A stretch of 64,000 nt of DNA from Arthrinium phaeospermum. Its lineage: Eukaryota > Ascomycota > Sordariomycetes > Amphisphaeriales > Apiosporaceae. The position numbers and the translations under genes are program-made. Of the stretch, positions 44,996 to 56,367 are shown one piece after another (within the stretch, counting starts at the first letter, position 1; each line of letters opens with the position of its first letter). The notes under the pieces are model-generated. The model was not told the DNA's origin and searched no databases. It worked only from the letters and a program-made list of their open reading frames with translations. Location of the stretch: contig QYRS01000007.1 of assembly GCA_006503535.1 (NCBI GenBank), positions 2,046,001 through 2,110,000 on the forward strand, read 5' to 3'.

Positions 44996-47098
44996 CTAGT
45001 CAACCATAATCACGTCGTCTGGTCGTCCGACGGTGTGGGAAGATGCAGCCGAAATAGGTCGGGGGATATTATCGAGAATGATCACATCTTGATCATCCTC
45101 TTGTTCAACAAAGAGGCCATCGTCATCATCGTCATCATCAATGACGATAACGCCGTTGTTGTCATCACCGTCAACATCGACCACTATCGCCTCCTGAGGG
45201 GGAGCCGGCAGCAGGCGGCGGCGAGCTCGATCAGTTCGCTCCATGGCCTTCCGTACGTGACGCAAGAGCGCATACGAAGCTTTAGGAGGAAACACATTGC
45301 CGATCTGGCGCATCTGGGCGCCGATTTCGCCTTTGAATTTATAGTCCGATGGGAAGCTTGCAAGTGTGGCAAGCTCGCGCAAAGTCCACTTCCGCTCGCC
45401 AGAGGGGTGGTAATCGCCTGGTTGCGCACGTCCTATGCCTGAACAAGTGATGGTCCGGGACAGAACCGTGTTGGCGTCCCATGCTGGCCGTTGAGGACGG
45501 AGAAGCATGGACTGATAAACGACGTGCGAGTTATCGTAGTGTCCAGGGCGGTTCTGGCCTCGAAACGTTGGATCGCTTGGGATTTTCGACAAGGCTTGGC
45601 GCACGGTAGTCCACGGCTTCAGACCATCCGCTCCGTTCTCAACGTGCGTATGCTTTGGAAACTCGGGAAGGGGCTCGCCGGGGCATGACACGATCATGAG
45701 CAGACGTAACCGTCTCATTGGAACACCCCAGTTTCTGAGGTCCACGACCTTCCAGCGAATAGAGTGGTTCCAATAAGTGAAGCATTGGACGAGCTTCTTG
45801 AAGAATAAGCCATGCTTCTTTTGGGCCAGGATTCCAAAGGTCTCTTCCAGTGTGAACACGCGCGCTCGAGCTTCCGGAATAATATCCTGGACCGCAAAAA
45901 GAGCAGCATCGTTGTCATCGTCGTTCTTTCCTTCTCTCGTATGCGCGGGTGACAGAGTTTGGCATGGCGGGGACAGGTGGACTACATCCATCTTTGGCAG
46001 TCGACGAAACCCCCTGCTGGTGATGAGGGTGTTGACGTCCATCTCGAAGACCTCTGTATATGGGAAATTTTCCCGATACGTATCGCAAGCGGCCGTGTTC
46101 TTGTCACAGCCCATTCGGACATCCAGCCCAGCCTTTCTGCCTCCACACCTTCACCAGTACACATTAGTATCATATTATCGTACATGTTCAAGAGAGGTAG
46201 AGAGGTGCACTTACGAGGCCCCTCCGGCACCGCAAAAGAGGTCACCAAAGGAATACTTTTGGCCCCGGCCGTGAGGTTCGATGGCCCAAACACCAAGAGC
46301 CTCCTGGGTATTCTCGCCTCTCCATTCATTGAAGCGCTTTCTGTCAGACACACGGTATTCGGGCTCTGCAACATCTTCAGCACTCAAATGCAGGAGCGCA
46401 AATTCCGTAGGGGGGTGGCCTGCGCATGAATGGTAAGCTTTAATACTGGTAAAATCAAAATATTGGGTGAACCCACCTGCTTGTTGCTTCATGGGACTCG
46501 CCCAAACCCGCTTGTACTTCCAGCGGCAAACCAGTCGGCCATTGTCCTCAGCTTGAACTACATCCTCGCCTCCCACCAGACGGTACTTATGAGCTGGGTA
46601 GTGAGCGTTCGTGTACACAAGATCTCGAGGTTTGAGGACATGTTGCAGAGGCACATCGATAGTAGCTTGTTCCTCCTCGGTTCGCAGATCGCCGTGAGCC
46701 GTGTCAATGATCAGGCAAACCTCATTCAGCTTCTTGGGCAGCTGACCATCAAGACGTCGAACACGCGTGAGAGGCAATCCACGTATGTAACCTCCACCGA
46801 TGGCTGTGACTTTCAGGAATTGGGCCTTGCAGCTGTCTTGGATGGTGATCGCCTCGACGTAACCGCCAATGTGGATGTGAAAACCGTTGTGCTGGATATG
46901 ACTTTGGCCTTGATGGAGGTTCGAGAACAGTGCAGGGTTAGGGATAGGATGTTGTTCATCATCATCGCCGGTCAAATCTATGACCATTTCAACCTCTTGA
47001 AGAACTTGCTCATCGTCGTCGTCATCAAGATCTATGACAGCTATATCGCCGTCATCTTTGTCAAGATCGATGATATGGGGAGGGAATCGACGATCCAT
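44996..47098 (-). CDS. C5-cytosine DNA methyltransferase, RID/Masc1-like
   Basis: Two exons, 47098-46215 and 46148-44996, sum to 2037 nt (678 aa). The 66-bp intron splits motif I. After an acidic N-terminus comes a BAH-like region (about residues 75-190), then motif I FGDLFCGAGGAS (284-295), CDKNTAACDTYRENFP, motif IV HLSPPCQTLSPAHT with catalytic Cys357, motif VI as EET (396-398) in place of the usual ENV, motif VIII NWGVPMRRLRLLMI, and motifs IX-X RELATLASFPSDYKF and QIGNVFPPKASYAL. The SPPCQ-x-x-SPAHT block and the altered motif VI are hallmarks of the Masc1/RID subfamily, nuclear proteins of filamentous ascomycetes required for repeat-induced point mutation or premeiotic methylation. DIM-2 enzymes are about twice this length. 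Both ends carry short hydrophobic-acidic segments resembling SUMO-interacting motifs. Sequence is intact, so the RIP machinery may be functional. Confidence 0.88.
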
Positions 47099-48350
47099 GG
47101 CAATATTGGTGATGGAAGTTTGCGACGAAGAACAGTTGAGTACAAGGAGGTTGGCGATCCAAGGGATTTGTAGGAATTGGATCCGTTTGGGAAGTGAGAA
47201 AAGAAGTGACGATAAGAAGGAAGTTGGCGATGGTAAGGACGAGTAGTAGATAGAATTGAATCGATGAGGTACTCAAAAGTGGTGAATTGAATATAATCGG
47301 CGAGGGTAGAATCGAGTGTGAAGAAAAGGTGACGGGTGAGGTTACAGGCGGTATTGTAAGCCTAACTTCCAAAGTGGACACTGATGGAAATGAATATTGC
47401 AGGAAGGTACGGCTACAGGTACCTATGAATTGAATCGTCTTCGATTGTTCCGAGAGACATAAACGTGAAGAATAGGAAGTATTACCTGGAAAAGGAAGGG
47501 GATGTAGGTGAATCCACAAGATTCGATGGCCACTTTCCGTTTCTCTTATATCCCAAGAGTGGAGATGTCGAGAAAGGGTGTGTCTGAGGTGAACTGGCCT
47601 ACCAAGATGCAACTTTTGGCAGTGGTTTGCTACGAGGGGATTGGCGATATGTTTCGTGTAGGTTAACTCTAGTTTGGTAGAAGCCCGATTATTCCATCAC
47701 TTGTTAATTGAATCAAGCATGTGGATACAACGGGTGTTTGCCTCGTATAAACGTTGTTCGGTTGAATAAGGCCAGTTGCTCCTGCCGGTTCGGTTGCATT
47801 CCATGCTCGACAAAACGTGACGCAGACGAGGTTCATCTTGGAAAATTCTTTATGGAACGTGAGCCTGTTAGCCCACGGCGTACGCTGCTATCAACACACT
47901 TTCGCTCTGAAGAAAAGCTGACGACCTCCCAGCTGATTCGCATATGAGACCAATCTTTTAGAACGAAGCAAGCTCCTGGCAAGATTGAGATAGACCCGAA
48001 TTCAGCAACTTGACGCCGTGTCTCACCAACGCAGGAAACAATGGACTTCTTGTAGGAGCATAAAGGTCTGCTTTGTCAATATTACGAAGCTACTAGGCGT
48101 TACCCTGTAGCTACCCTAAGGCCCCTAACTGCTACCCTGTAGCTACCTATCGACTCTCGGTGTCAGCATTTACTCTCCTTGGGGCGAATAGAATGTCTCA
48201 AAAGGGAATAGTGGAATTCTTGGAACAAGCGGTTATTCCATCCCTCGTGAGACACTGGACTAACGGGGGATAAACACTAGAACAGGAAGGAATAAACACG
48301 GAAAGTCGCTTACCCTGTGGTGCTGCCGCTCGCCCGGCCAGCGTCCAGTC
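47099..48350. other. Intergenic, no gene seen; 15-bp direct repeat
   Basis: Promoter of the DNA methyltransferase gene and 3' flank of the DUF1996 gene. TACCCTGTAGCTACC occurs twice about 30 bp apart near 48100-48150. No gene seen. Confidence 0.45.
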
Positions 48351-49712
48351 CTACATGACCATGCTCGGAAGTTCTTTAAGCCCTATGCGCATCGTACCAA
48401 GTCAGTACCTATGCAACCACGCCCTGCATAGAAATATCAGGGGAGAAACTTACATCCATCCACATCCTCCGCCACCGTCTGCCCCTTCGTGCAAGCCACC
48501 GCCTCCGCCGGCGTCTGCGTCTCCAGCGCCGAGCACGCGTTGCCAAAGCACCGCGCATCCAGCCCCCGCTGCAGGGCGTCGCCCTTCCAGCCGAAGAGGT
48601 AGTCGCCGTGCCAGCCGTAGCCGGTCGCGTCGTCCATGCTGTACACGAAGGGCTGCGAGCCGTCCGCGGGCCAGGCGGACTTGTCGTCGTTGAACTCGCG
48701 CGTGTCCCACATGACTTCGTACATGACCTGCGGCAGGCGGACCGGGTGGGTGGACGGGCAGGGCCCGGTCGACTCGAAGGTCCCGCTGGCGGGGTAGGCT
48801 ACGTGGCTTTTGTGGTCGGGGCTGTCTAGGTTTACTCCATCCCAGCACCTGGAGTTGGTTTATTATTGTATTAGCAGTGTTCTCAATCGCAATCCAGGAA
48901 TGATATGGACTCACGTCGGGAAGGTGATGGTAGCCCTGATCCCCCCGTCGCAACCCCCCGGGGGAAGTTGTGCGGTGTCCATACCGCTACCATCCACACA
49001 GGGCGCGCCACCGAAGGGAGTCTGCTGCACATTCGTATAACACCGGTGACATAACTGCTTCTGCTGACCGGCTCCGGTGCGCAGAAGCGGGTCTCCGACA
49101 AGCATGCGGAAACCCTTGATGTCATCGTCAGCTTTCCCTCCTGCCTTTGCGTCGAGTAGATAATGCTTACCGGCTTGAAGGCTGTCACCGTAGTCTTTCC
49201 ATCATATGGAGGAATGTAATAAACCGTCATGCCCTCAGTCCCTTCGAGCCCCTGGAATCAAAGAGATGGTGAGCCTTGCTTGTGAATGTGAGTGCCGATG
49301 TACTTACCAGGTTGACCATCTGCTTCACACGCTTATAGGTGCCATTGCGAGCTTTGAAATAGAGGTTCGTAGTCCAATAGTTGGAGAAGTCCTCGCTGTA
49401 GTCGCAGCTCGTGCAGGTCGACTCTTCAGACGGGTCGTAATCAACCGGTGTCACTAGCAAGTTCGTTTCTTAGTAGCGAAAACATCTTCTCCCAATCAGC
49501 CTCGGGGACTTACTGGTCGCGTTGAACGAGTTCCCTCCCACGATTTGGTGAATGTGAGGCGATTGGATCATCCCCGGATTGACCAGGGGATCGACGCGCT
49601 CCACCACCAGCCGTGAGCATTGAAACCGCATCATGGCCGCGGTGGCGAACTGCGCCAAAGCAGTGTAGGGCATGACAGCCGCAGCTGCGAGGTAGGGCAA
49701 TCTCCACTGCAT
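48351..49712 (-). CDS. Secreted DUF1996-domain protein
   Basis: Six exons: 49712-49514, 49453-49308, 49251-49171, 49114-48915, 48848-48454, 48382-48351. They sum to 1053 nt (350 aa). A secretion signal ([20 protein letters not shown]) precedes [20 protein letters not shown] and [16 protein letters not shown], the start of DUF1996, which covers the rest: [52 protein letters not shown] and [13 protein letters not shown], ending [15 protein letters not shown]. Conserved His and Cys residues and the WDG motif are present. DUF1996 proteins are extracellular fungal proteins of unknown function, some induced on plant biomass or under stress. The last, 32-bp exon was chosen because its splice restores the usual DVDGWL ending. 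Confidence 0.88.
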
Positions 49713-50323
49713 ATTGGATAAGCCTTGCTTCTTTCCAGGTTGTCTTGCTTTCCATAAATAATGCAGAGGTAATGGTGAGGTTAATATAAATGCTCACCCC
49801 CTTTCGTTATTGCGGTTGGCTCTCACGATATATACTGACTTTAACCCAGAGACCCGTGGCCAATTCCGGACCAACAGCAGCGTCCGAGGTTGGAAGTCCG
49901 GGTAAAGTCCATGTGGGCTTGTTCGGGCATGCTGGTTGGGCAAAAGCAACTGCCGATTATTGGGGCCAATCTATAGACACCGGATTAGGACACAACGAAA
50001 GGCAGGAGCCAATCAGCGCGTGTCGCCAAGCAAACGAGGTTGATGTACATATATTGCTTCTGCGCCGATCTGTGACACATGTGGCTTGGCCGCCTCTTGT
50101 CGCTTGCCGGTCTCCGAGCATAACGGCCGCTGTATCGATTTGAGGAAAGACAAGTAACAAGCGAGAACCGTACCAATTAAATTGAATCTTGTCTACATGT
50201 AACATTATATGAATTCCTTAACGCCAAGTCGCCTCAATTCCCAAACGAGGAGCTGCATCGCCTGCTGCAGCAGGCCTTCCATTTACCCACCTACCCCCAC
50301 CCCCCTCCCCAAACCAGACACCC
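49713..50323. other. Intergenic, no gene seen
   Basis: Promoter of the DUF1996 gene and 3' flank of the next gene. Nothing recognised. Confidence 0.45.
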
Positions 50324-51284
50324 TCACAGAGGCTTGTGCCGCGCCGCCCAAATCGGCCTCAACCCCTCCAAACCCTCCGCATCAATCTCCATCTGCCCCT
50401 CCGGCTCCTCGAGCGCCGCGTCAAACGCCCCGCCCCGCCTCAGCGCATCCCACTCCGCAACGAACCGGTTCACCGTCGTCGACACCCTTGGCCGCGACGG
50501 CCGAATCGCCCGGTCCAGAAACGACCACGCGATCGCCACGACGCGGTCCTCGCGCACCGGCCCCGGCCCGCCCGCGTCGGCCACCCGCTGCAGCCCGTCG
50601 CGGATGTAGCCCATCCACTCCGTCAGCGGCCGCCCCGCCGCCAGGTCCCGCACCGTGTAGAAGAAGGTCTCCTCGCCCTGGAGGCCGTTGACCAGCCGCT
50701 CCAGCTTCGCGTCCAGCCAGTGCTGGGTGTGCGACTCGCCGCGCAGCTGGATACGGCCCGAGCGCCCGTTTTCGTCGCGCTGCTGGCGGCTCACGTGGCG
50801 GATGGACCTGTCGAGGGTGAACATGCGGTTCCAGAGCTGGTCGCTGAGCCGGCTCACGTCCTCGATCAGTCGGGCGTGGTAGCCGTCCGGGTCCTCCTCG
50901 TCTTCGTCTTCGTCGCGCCCGTCCCGCCGCGTGGAGTGCTGCTGGTTCTCGAGCGTCGCCTCGAGCGTCAGGCGCATGTCCTCGTCCGTGGCCATGTCGG
51001 CGCGCGCCTGGAGCTTCAGCAAGTACTGCGATGTGCGCGTCAGGTTGCGGTGCGCGGCGACGAGGGCGTAGTTCAGCTCGCGCTCCCTGTCGGTCGGGGT
51101 CTGGGTTTTCTTCTTTGGGCGGCGTGCGGGAGGAGCACCACGGGGCTTGTTCTTGTTACTGGGGTCGTCTGCGCCCACGGCGTCGCTGGCGGTATCCTCG
51201 GGGGCGGTCGCGGTACCAACGCCGACAAAGTCTGGGACGTTGTTCCAGTAGCTTTGGGAGCTGCCCATCATTGGGTACGGCATT
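50324..51284 (-). CDS. Hypothetical acidic/helical protein
   Basis: I do not recognise this protein. From MPYPMMGSSQSYWNNVPDFV it runs about 320 residues in one exon. A basic patch (ARRPKKKTQTPTDRER) is followed by a long helical region (ELNYALVAAHRNLTRTSQYL), an acidic loop (RDEDEDEEDPDG), more helix rich in Arg/Glu (VSRLSDQLWNRMFTLDRSIR) and a compact C-terminal domain (TFFYTVRDLAAGRPLTEWMG, VAIAWSFLDRAIRPSRPR, LRPIWAARHKPL). There is no signal peptide or membrane helix. It could be nuclear. The same frame stays open upstream to 51535, but that part does not look conserved. Confidence 0.6.
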
Positions 51285-51640
51285 TTTGCGGTATTGAAAA
51301 GTATATAATATGATAGAGTATGTTTGATGAAAACTAGGAATGGCTGGCCACACATGTAAGCAAAGGGCATAGCAAGATCCTTATATGTGCCGTCTATTGG
51401 CAGACCAACAATGGCCGACATGCTTTTCATTGTTTGACTATCATAGTATCCAATATCCCGAAGAAAGCCTCCAGGACAATCACCGCCCAGTCCCCCCCCA
51501 TAAGTTGCCATCCTTTGTATGTTCTTGCATGCCACCGACTCTGGAACAAAAGTTCTTATAATAATCCACCACTGAGTTGTAATATGACAACTCTTTGCAT
51601 CCCGCGTTACTCAGCTTCCGATTCTGATACCGACACGATC
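51285..51640. other. Intergenic, no gene seen
   Basis: Promoter of the acidic/helical protein gene and 3' flank of the His-rich protein gene. The open frame on the minus strand across 51285-51535 may be leader rather than coding. Confidence 0.4.
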
Positions 51641-52441
51641 CTACGGAAACAGCGGCTCCGTCACCCCCGTGTACTGCGCCCAAGCCGTGACCGCAATACC
51701 TACCAAGTTCCAGAAGACGGCCGACCTGTACCAACCCAGCGCCCCGCGCGCCACGGCCCGGGGCGTCCGGGGCCAGGAGGCCGGGTTCCAGTGGCCCGGG
51801 TAGTCGAGGTAAGAGAATCCCACAAAGGTGGCCCAGGCCACGTAAACAACAGACAACAAGGCGGTCTGCCACCACGCGGGCAGCCGCCGCGTCTGGACGG
51901 CGGCGGACCAGAACCCGCGGGAGCCGAGGACGAGCGAGCCGTAGACGACGAGGGAGCGGAGGGGCAGGCGGCGGAAGACGGCGCCGGCGGAGGCGAGGAC
52001 CTGGTCGAGGAGGAAGACGGCCAGCAGGACGAAGAAGTCGTTGAGGCCGAAGACGAACTCGTACAGCGCGTCGCGCGCCTCGAAGATGATGTGGACGAGG
52101 GCCAGCAGCAGCTGGCCGACGTAGGTGCGCTGCCCGTTGTACCGGTCCGCGATCATGCCCGTCGTGTCGAAGTACTCCATGGCCACCGTGTTGCCGAGCT
52201 TCGAGTACCGCGTGTGCACGTAGGCCTTGCTGCCCTGGTGCAGGAGGCCGTTGACGGCGCGGGTGAAGATGTTGGGTTTGGGGGGGTGCTGGTCGGGGTC
52301 GGGGCCCAGCTGTCTGGGTTGGAAACCGCCATGGTCGTGGCCGTGGTCGTGGTCGTGGCTGTGGCCATGCTCCTGAATTTGATCATATTTTTGTGTATGC
52401 TCCTTGGCTTGGGCGGCAGAACCGCGTTTGGTTTTGGCCAT
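51641..52441 (-). CDS. Fungal membrane protein with His/Asp-rich N-terminal segment
   Basis: A 266-aa single exon from MAKTKRGSAAQAKEHTQKYD. Residues 25-38 read HGHSHDHDHGHDHG, a metal-binding-like stretch typical of zinc-handling loops. After a soluble segment (NIFTRAVNGLLHQGSKAYVH), about five hydrophobic helices follow: TYVGQLLLALVHIIF, LNDFFVLLAVFLLDQVL, LRSLVVYGSLVLGSRGFW, TALLSVVYVAWATFVGFSYL and VFWNLVGIAVTAWAQYTG. It is not a cation-diffusion-facilitator by motif, since no HxxxD pairs lie in the helices. I do not recognise the family. The Met at 52441 was chosen because the sequence upstream of it is Cys-rich and lacks conservation features. Confidence 0.65.
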   Translation of the reverse strand: MAKTKRGSAAQAKEHTQKYDQIQEHGHSHDHDHGHDHGGFQPRQLGPDPDQHPPKPNIFTRAVNGLLHQGSKAYVHTRYSKLGNTVAMEYFDTTGMIADRYNGQRTYVGQLLLALVHIIFEARDALYEFVFGLNDFFVLLAVFLLDQVLASAGAVFRRLPLRSLVVYGSLVLGSRGFWSAAVQTRRLPAWWQTALLSVVYVAWATFVGFSYLDYPGHWNPASWPRTPRAVARGALGWYRSAVFWNLVGIAVTAWAQYTGVTEPLFP

Positions 52442-52780
52442 TTTGCCAGAGTACTTGGAGACGCAGACCTCGCGGCAACTAAAAACAGACTGGCAAAGAG
52501 GGAATATGACAGAGCACAAGTCTAAAAGAAAAATGGGTTGTCACAAACAAGGTCACCAGAGATGAGGGAAACAAATTAACGTGGTTTGACTGAATTATAC
52601 GTAGCTCTTGGATAGGATAGTATACTAGTGATTGACAATAAGGGGTGGGGGGCGATGAAAGGGATACTCAGGAATGCCAAGACCTTTGTCCCTCCGCAAG
52701 CATCAGCAACCCAGATTCGGCCACCCGAAAGCAGCACACCACGCATGCCCTGAGAATTTATCAAGAGTCGCGAATTGAAA
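52442..52780. other. Intergenic, no gene seen
   Basis: Promoter of the His-rich protein gene and 3' flank of the glutamine amidotransferase gene. Confidence 0.5.
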
Positions 52781-53993
52781 TCAATCAACCGTCAGGAATT
52801 TGAGTAAAACCTCGGCCGCCAAGATCCTCGTGTCGTCGCGCTCCACAAAGGCGAGGTATGTTTCGCTGACGGCAGCGTCAATTGCGCCGGCTTTCACGAG
52901 CCGCCGGACAAAGTCATTCATAATGATGCGATCAAACTCGGGATGCCCCTGTCCCGATCATAGGTGTTAGTGGATTTAAACAGATAATACAAAACCTTGG
53001 AGGGTAGAGAGATGGGAAGTTGGAGTAAATAGTCGGCGTCATACCCGCTCACCAGTTGACAAGACAAAGAAGAGAGCGCCACAGACAGAAAAGAAAAAGA
53101 GACAAGATGCAACGTACCTGATACGTCAAGACCCTCCCCGGCTGATACAGGCCTTGGATCTCACATAAAGCGCTGGAGCCTATCGACGACCACGTCGGCG
53201 GCAAGCTGTCCCCCGCGACGACCTCGTCCGAGTGGAGGAATTGGTAACACATGGGCGCCTGAGACAACCCGGGGAAGTTCTGGACAAAGGCGTGATCATG
53301 ATGCACCTCCTGGACCCCGACCTCCCAGCCGCCATCCGACCTCTCGACACGGACCCCATGGTCGCCCAGCAGCGTCTGCGCGATCAGCTGGTGGCCAAAG
53401 CAGCTGCCGAAGATCTTGATCCAGGGGAAGTTGTGATAAACGCCTGGTAGGTACCTTATCAGCAAGCGAGTTTCAAAGGGGAGAGAGGGTCAAGTAAGTT
53501 ATGTACCTAGCAAATACCGCCGCAGCGTAGCAATCCAAGGTACATCGTCATGAACCCCGTTGACGGACCCCGAGATGATAACAGCATCGACCCCCAGAAG
53601 TCCGGGCGGGTAGCGGCCCTCCTTGACGTTCCAGCTGCTGGTCCGGACCGACAGGTGCTCCCGGCGAGCCGGCCGGCCGGCGTTGAGCCGGTGCGTGCCG
53701 ACCTGGAGCCAGCGCTCGAAGATGCGGGCGAAGTTGCCGTGGGACTGGACGATGTAGGGGGGCATCTGCTCGCACTCGAGCACCGCGATCTGTAGGACCC
53801 GGCGGGAAAAGGAGGCCGAGGTTTTACTAGTTGTAGTAGCAGTAGCAGTAGCAGAAGTAGCAGCAGCCCGTCGTCTCATGTCAGCACTTTGAGCGTGACA
53901 GTGCATTAGAGCCGGGAGGACGGGCATGTGGTACTCGACATTCCCACTCATGCTCATGCTGTCAGCAATAAGCTCGCGGGCCAAGGACGCCAT
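52781..53993 (-). CDS. Class I glutamine amidotransferase-like protein
   Basis: Exons 53993-53507, 53443-53118 and 52948-52781 sum to 981 nt (326 aa). The fold begins at RVLQIAVLECEQMPPYIVQS. The nucleophile elbow IFGSCFGHQL places Cys177, and GHPEFD supplies the catalytic His273 and Glu275, so the full Cys-His-Glu triad of class I (Triad) glutaminases is present. These enzymes hydrolyse glutamine to give ammonia. Stand-alone fungal members resemble GMP-synthase GATase domains and gamma-glutamyl peptidases, so the acceptor here is unknown. The first 60 residues include an Ala/Thr/Ser tract encoded by a GTA/GCA microsatellite. A later start (for instance MRRRAA) is possible. Confidence 0.82.
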
Positions 53994-56367
53994 TCGTCAA
54001 AGTAGGGTAAGCTGTCTTATTCTAACAAGTAATGTTTGTTTGTTTTTGGCTTAATTATTGTCTCGTTTGGACAAACAAGAAGTGGTAGGATGATGATGCA
54101 ATGTAGTATCGAAAAGGGCCGTGGCTCTCCTCCAACGCCCAAGGAAAAAGGGGGATTTCTCCCTTTTTCACTCCGGTCCCACCCCCATCTTCTCCCCCCT
54201 CTCTCCCCCAGGGCCTTTTCCAAAAGACGCCGAAACTCCTGCCCTCCTCCAGCTTTTCAAACCCCGAGCAAGGCATGGGCGCGCCATGGGGGTACGAGAC
54301 GAGTTGCGCGGCGTATCACACTGCACCCGGCGTCCCGCTAATGCATCTTTTTTTGTGCGTGCTCTGTGGCCCGGCATACTGGTGCTAGAAAAAAGCCCTC
54401 CCTCGCACCAAGGGCCCATGACAGGGGGTAGCACCTGCGCCGCATAGGGGGAAGCAAACCCAAGGGGACTTAGGTGTGGGTCTGGCGCCTCGCAAAGTAT
54501 TGCCCTCCTCCCTATCTCACGATCCCGCATCCAGCCTCTCGGAGCGCTCCCCTGGCGACCGCGACCCTTATTCTCTCCACCAACTCCGTCCGGCCCAATT
54601 GACGAGGACGGTTTGCGAGAGCCTTGCATCAATCACCCGTGCCAACCCGGCGAGACAACGCGCCGAAACAATGAAGCGCTTGCGCATGCGAATCCGACGC
54701 GGCTCGACTAGGAAAGATGTGGAAGGTGGAGCTTCTTGCAGATTACTTGTGCTTTTCCTCCATAAGACCACCATTATCGTGGACACGACAAGTCTTGGGC
54801 CAGTCGGCGACTGGCCGTGAGGAGTGATCGGAATGATTACGCTATTGCCAAACGTCAGTAGATGTCGAAGAGTTGCTCCGCGATCAATCGCACCCACCAC
54901 GAACGAGGCTTCCATCCTGCATGCTGCACACTTATCTGCAAATCACTGCCGGGGAAGCAGCACCCTCGCCAGCAGAGACAAAACAGGCAGTTGCCATGTT
55001 TGGGCTCGGTGTATGGTGCCGTGTCGTCAGGCCCTTATCAGGTCGATGGCCCATTCGACACCACCTTTCGTCTACCCGGAGTACATACAGTATAGTGTTG
55101 AAGAGGTGGTGCCAGAGGATATGCATAGTGTTTGCTGGTTTCGGGAACCAAATCAGGCGCAGAAGCTTCCCTTCACCTCGAATGTCGACGGCAGTTGTTT
55201 AGGGCGAGCCCCTTCTTGCCTTGGCAGGGGGTAGGACTCGAACTTTCTCCTCATCTTGGCAAAAGGTTTGAGAACCACCGCGCTTTACCCCTATAAGGGA
55301 GCTTCATGTACCAGGTCAGCACTCTATTTCGTCCTATTGCATCATAGTACATCCAAGCGGCGGGACGGACATGGCCCCGGGTCTGGTCTGGTTCGAGCAG
55401 TTCTCCCGAGAAGCTGCTAGGCCGAAGGATCGGCCCCGCTGGCCGGTTCGCTCGGAGAGACAGACACGGGAGGGTGTGCCGACGAAACAAATAGCGCCAA
55501 TGCCGAGAGCGTGGTGCAGGTGGTGGCGCATGACCAAAACGGGTAATCCCAAGAGTGAGTGCGAAGCTGTGTGTGGGGCCGGCACATATCATGCCGCAGC
55601 CTGATTTAGTAGCTGGCTGGCCCTGCCTGCATGGTCGCGGCGCGGATGCGGCCTTCTGCCAGAGCAGACGGTCCACGTTGCAATTGAGATGAGTGACCTG
55701 AGGGATTGCAACGTCAGGAAGAGCAGGTAGGACGTCACTTCAATCTCTTACTGGCTCTGCCTCTTAGGTTTGCGTGAAAGAAGTCTCTCCGGCGGACTGT
55801 GTATGAATGAGGGTGTAATAGATGGGAGGTTGAATGGACATATTACTAAATCGCATTGGTGGAAAGTGCAGCTGGGCATCCATTGGCCAGTCGACCCAAG
55901 GGGTGTATGGTTCTGGCCAATTGATGGCAGCTGCGGAAAAAGAGGGGAGGGCGCGGACAAGATTCTACCCAATGCAAGGAGAACGCATCGCCACGTCTTG
56001 CATAATAAGAGCACCTTGTGACCGCAGCATAGCAAACTGCCCAACGGCTTCCTCTCAAGACGCCAAGCCATCATATGAATCATGAACTTTAATCCATTCG
56101 GTCAAATGTATCAATGTCTGTATGGAGGTCGCACTTTCACCGGGCGACAGTCATGGAAGTTGTATGCCATCTGGCCTTGATCCCAATCGAGCCCCTGAAA
56201 TCGGCACGTGAGCGACCACACCAGTCTCCCCCAACTAACACCACCCTCTCCCAACCAATGCTCATCTCATACACAAACCATTCCCTCATTTCCTTCCCCT
56301 TCCCATCCACATACCACTCCCTTCCTTCACCCTCCCTTCCCCCAATCAATCGCCCCCCTTACTCCCC
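53994..56367. other. Intergenic, no gene seen
   Basis: About 2.4 kb upstream of the glutamine amidotransferase gene. A tRNA-like hairpin near 55226-55295 was examined and rejected. A C-rich tract (CCCTCCCC-type) runs about 56230-56420. Confidence 0.4.

Noticed and set aside
51285..51535. N-terminal extension of the acidic/helical protein
   Set aside because: The frame is open but carries no conserved features, and the downstream Met starts the part with protein-like composition.
55226..55295. tRNA-like sequence on the minus strand (AGGGGTA...GTTCGAGTCC...TACCCC)
   Set aside because: The acceptor ends pair and a TTCGAGT-like T-loop is present, but no 5-bp T-stem, D-arm or anticodon stem forms around a 7-nt loop.
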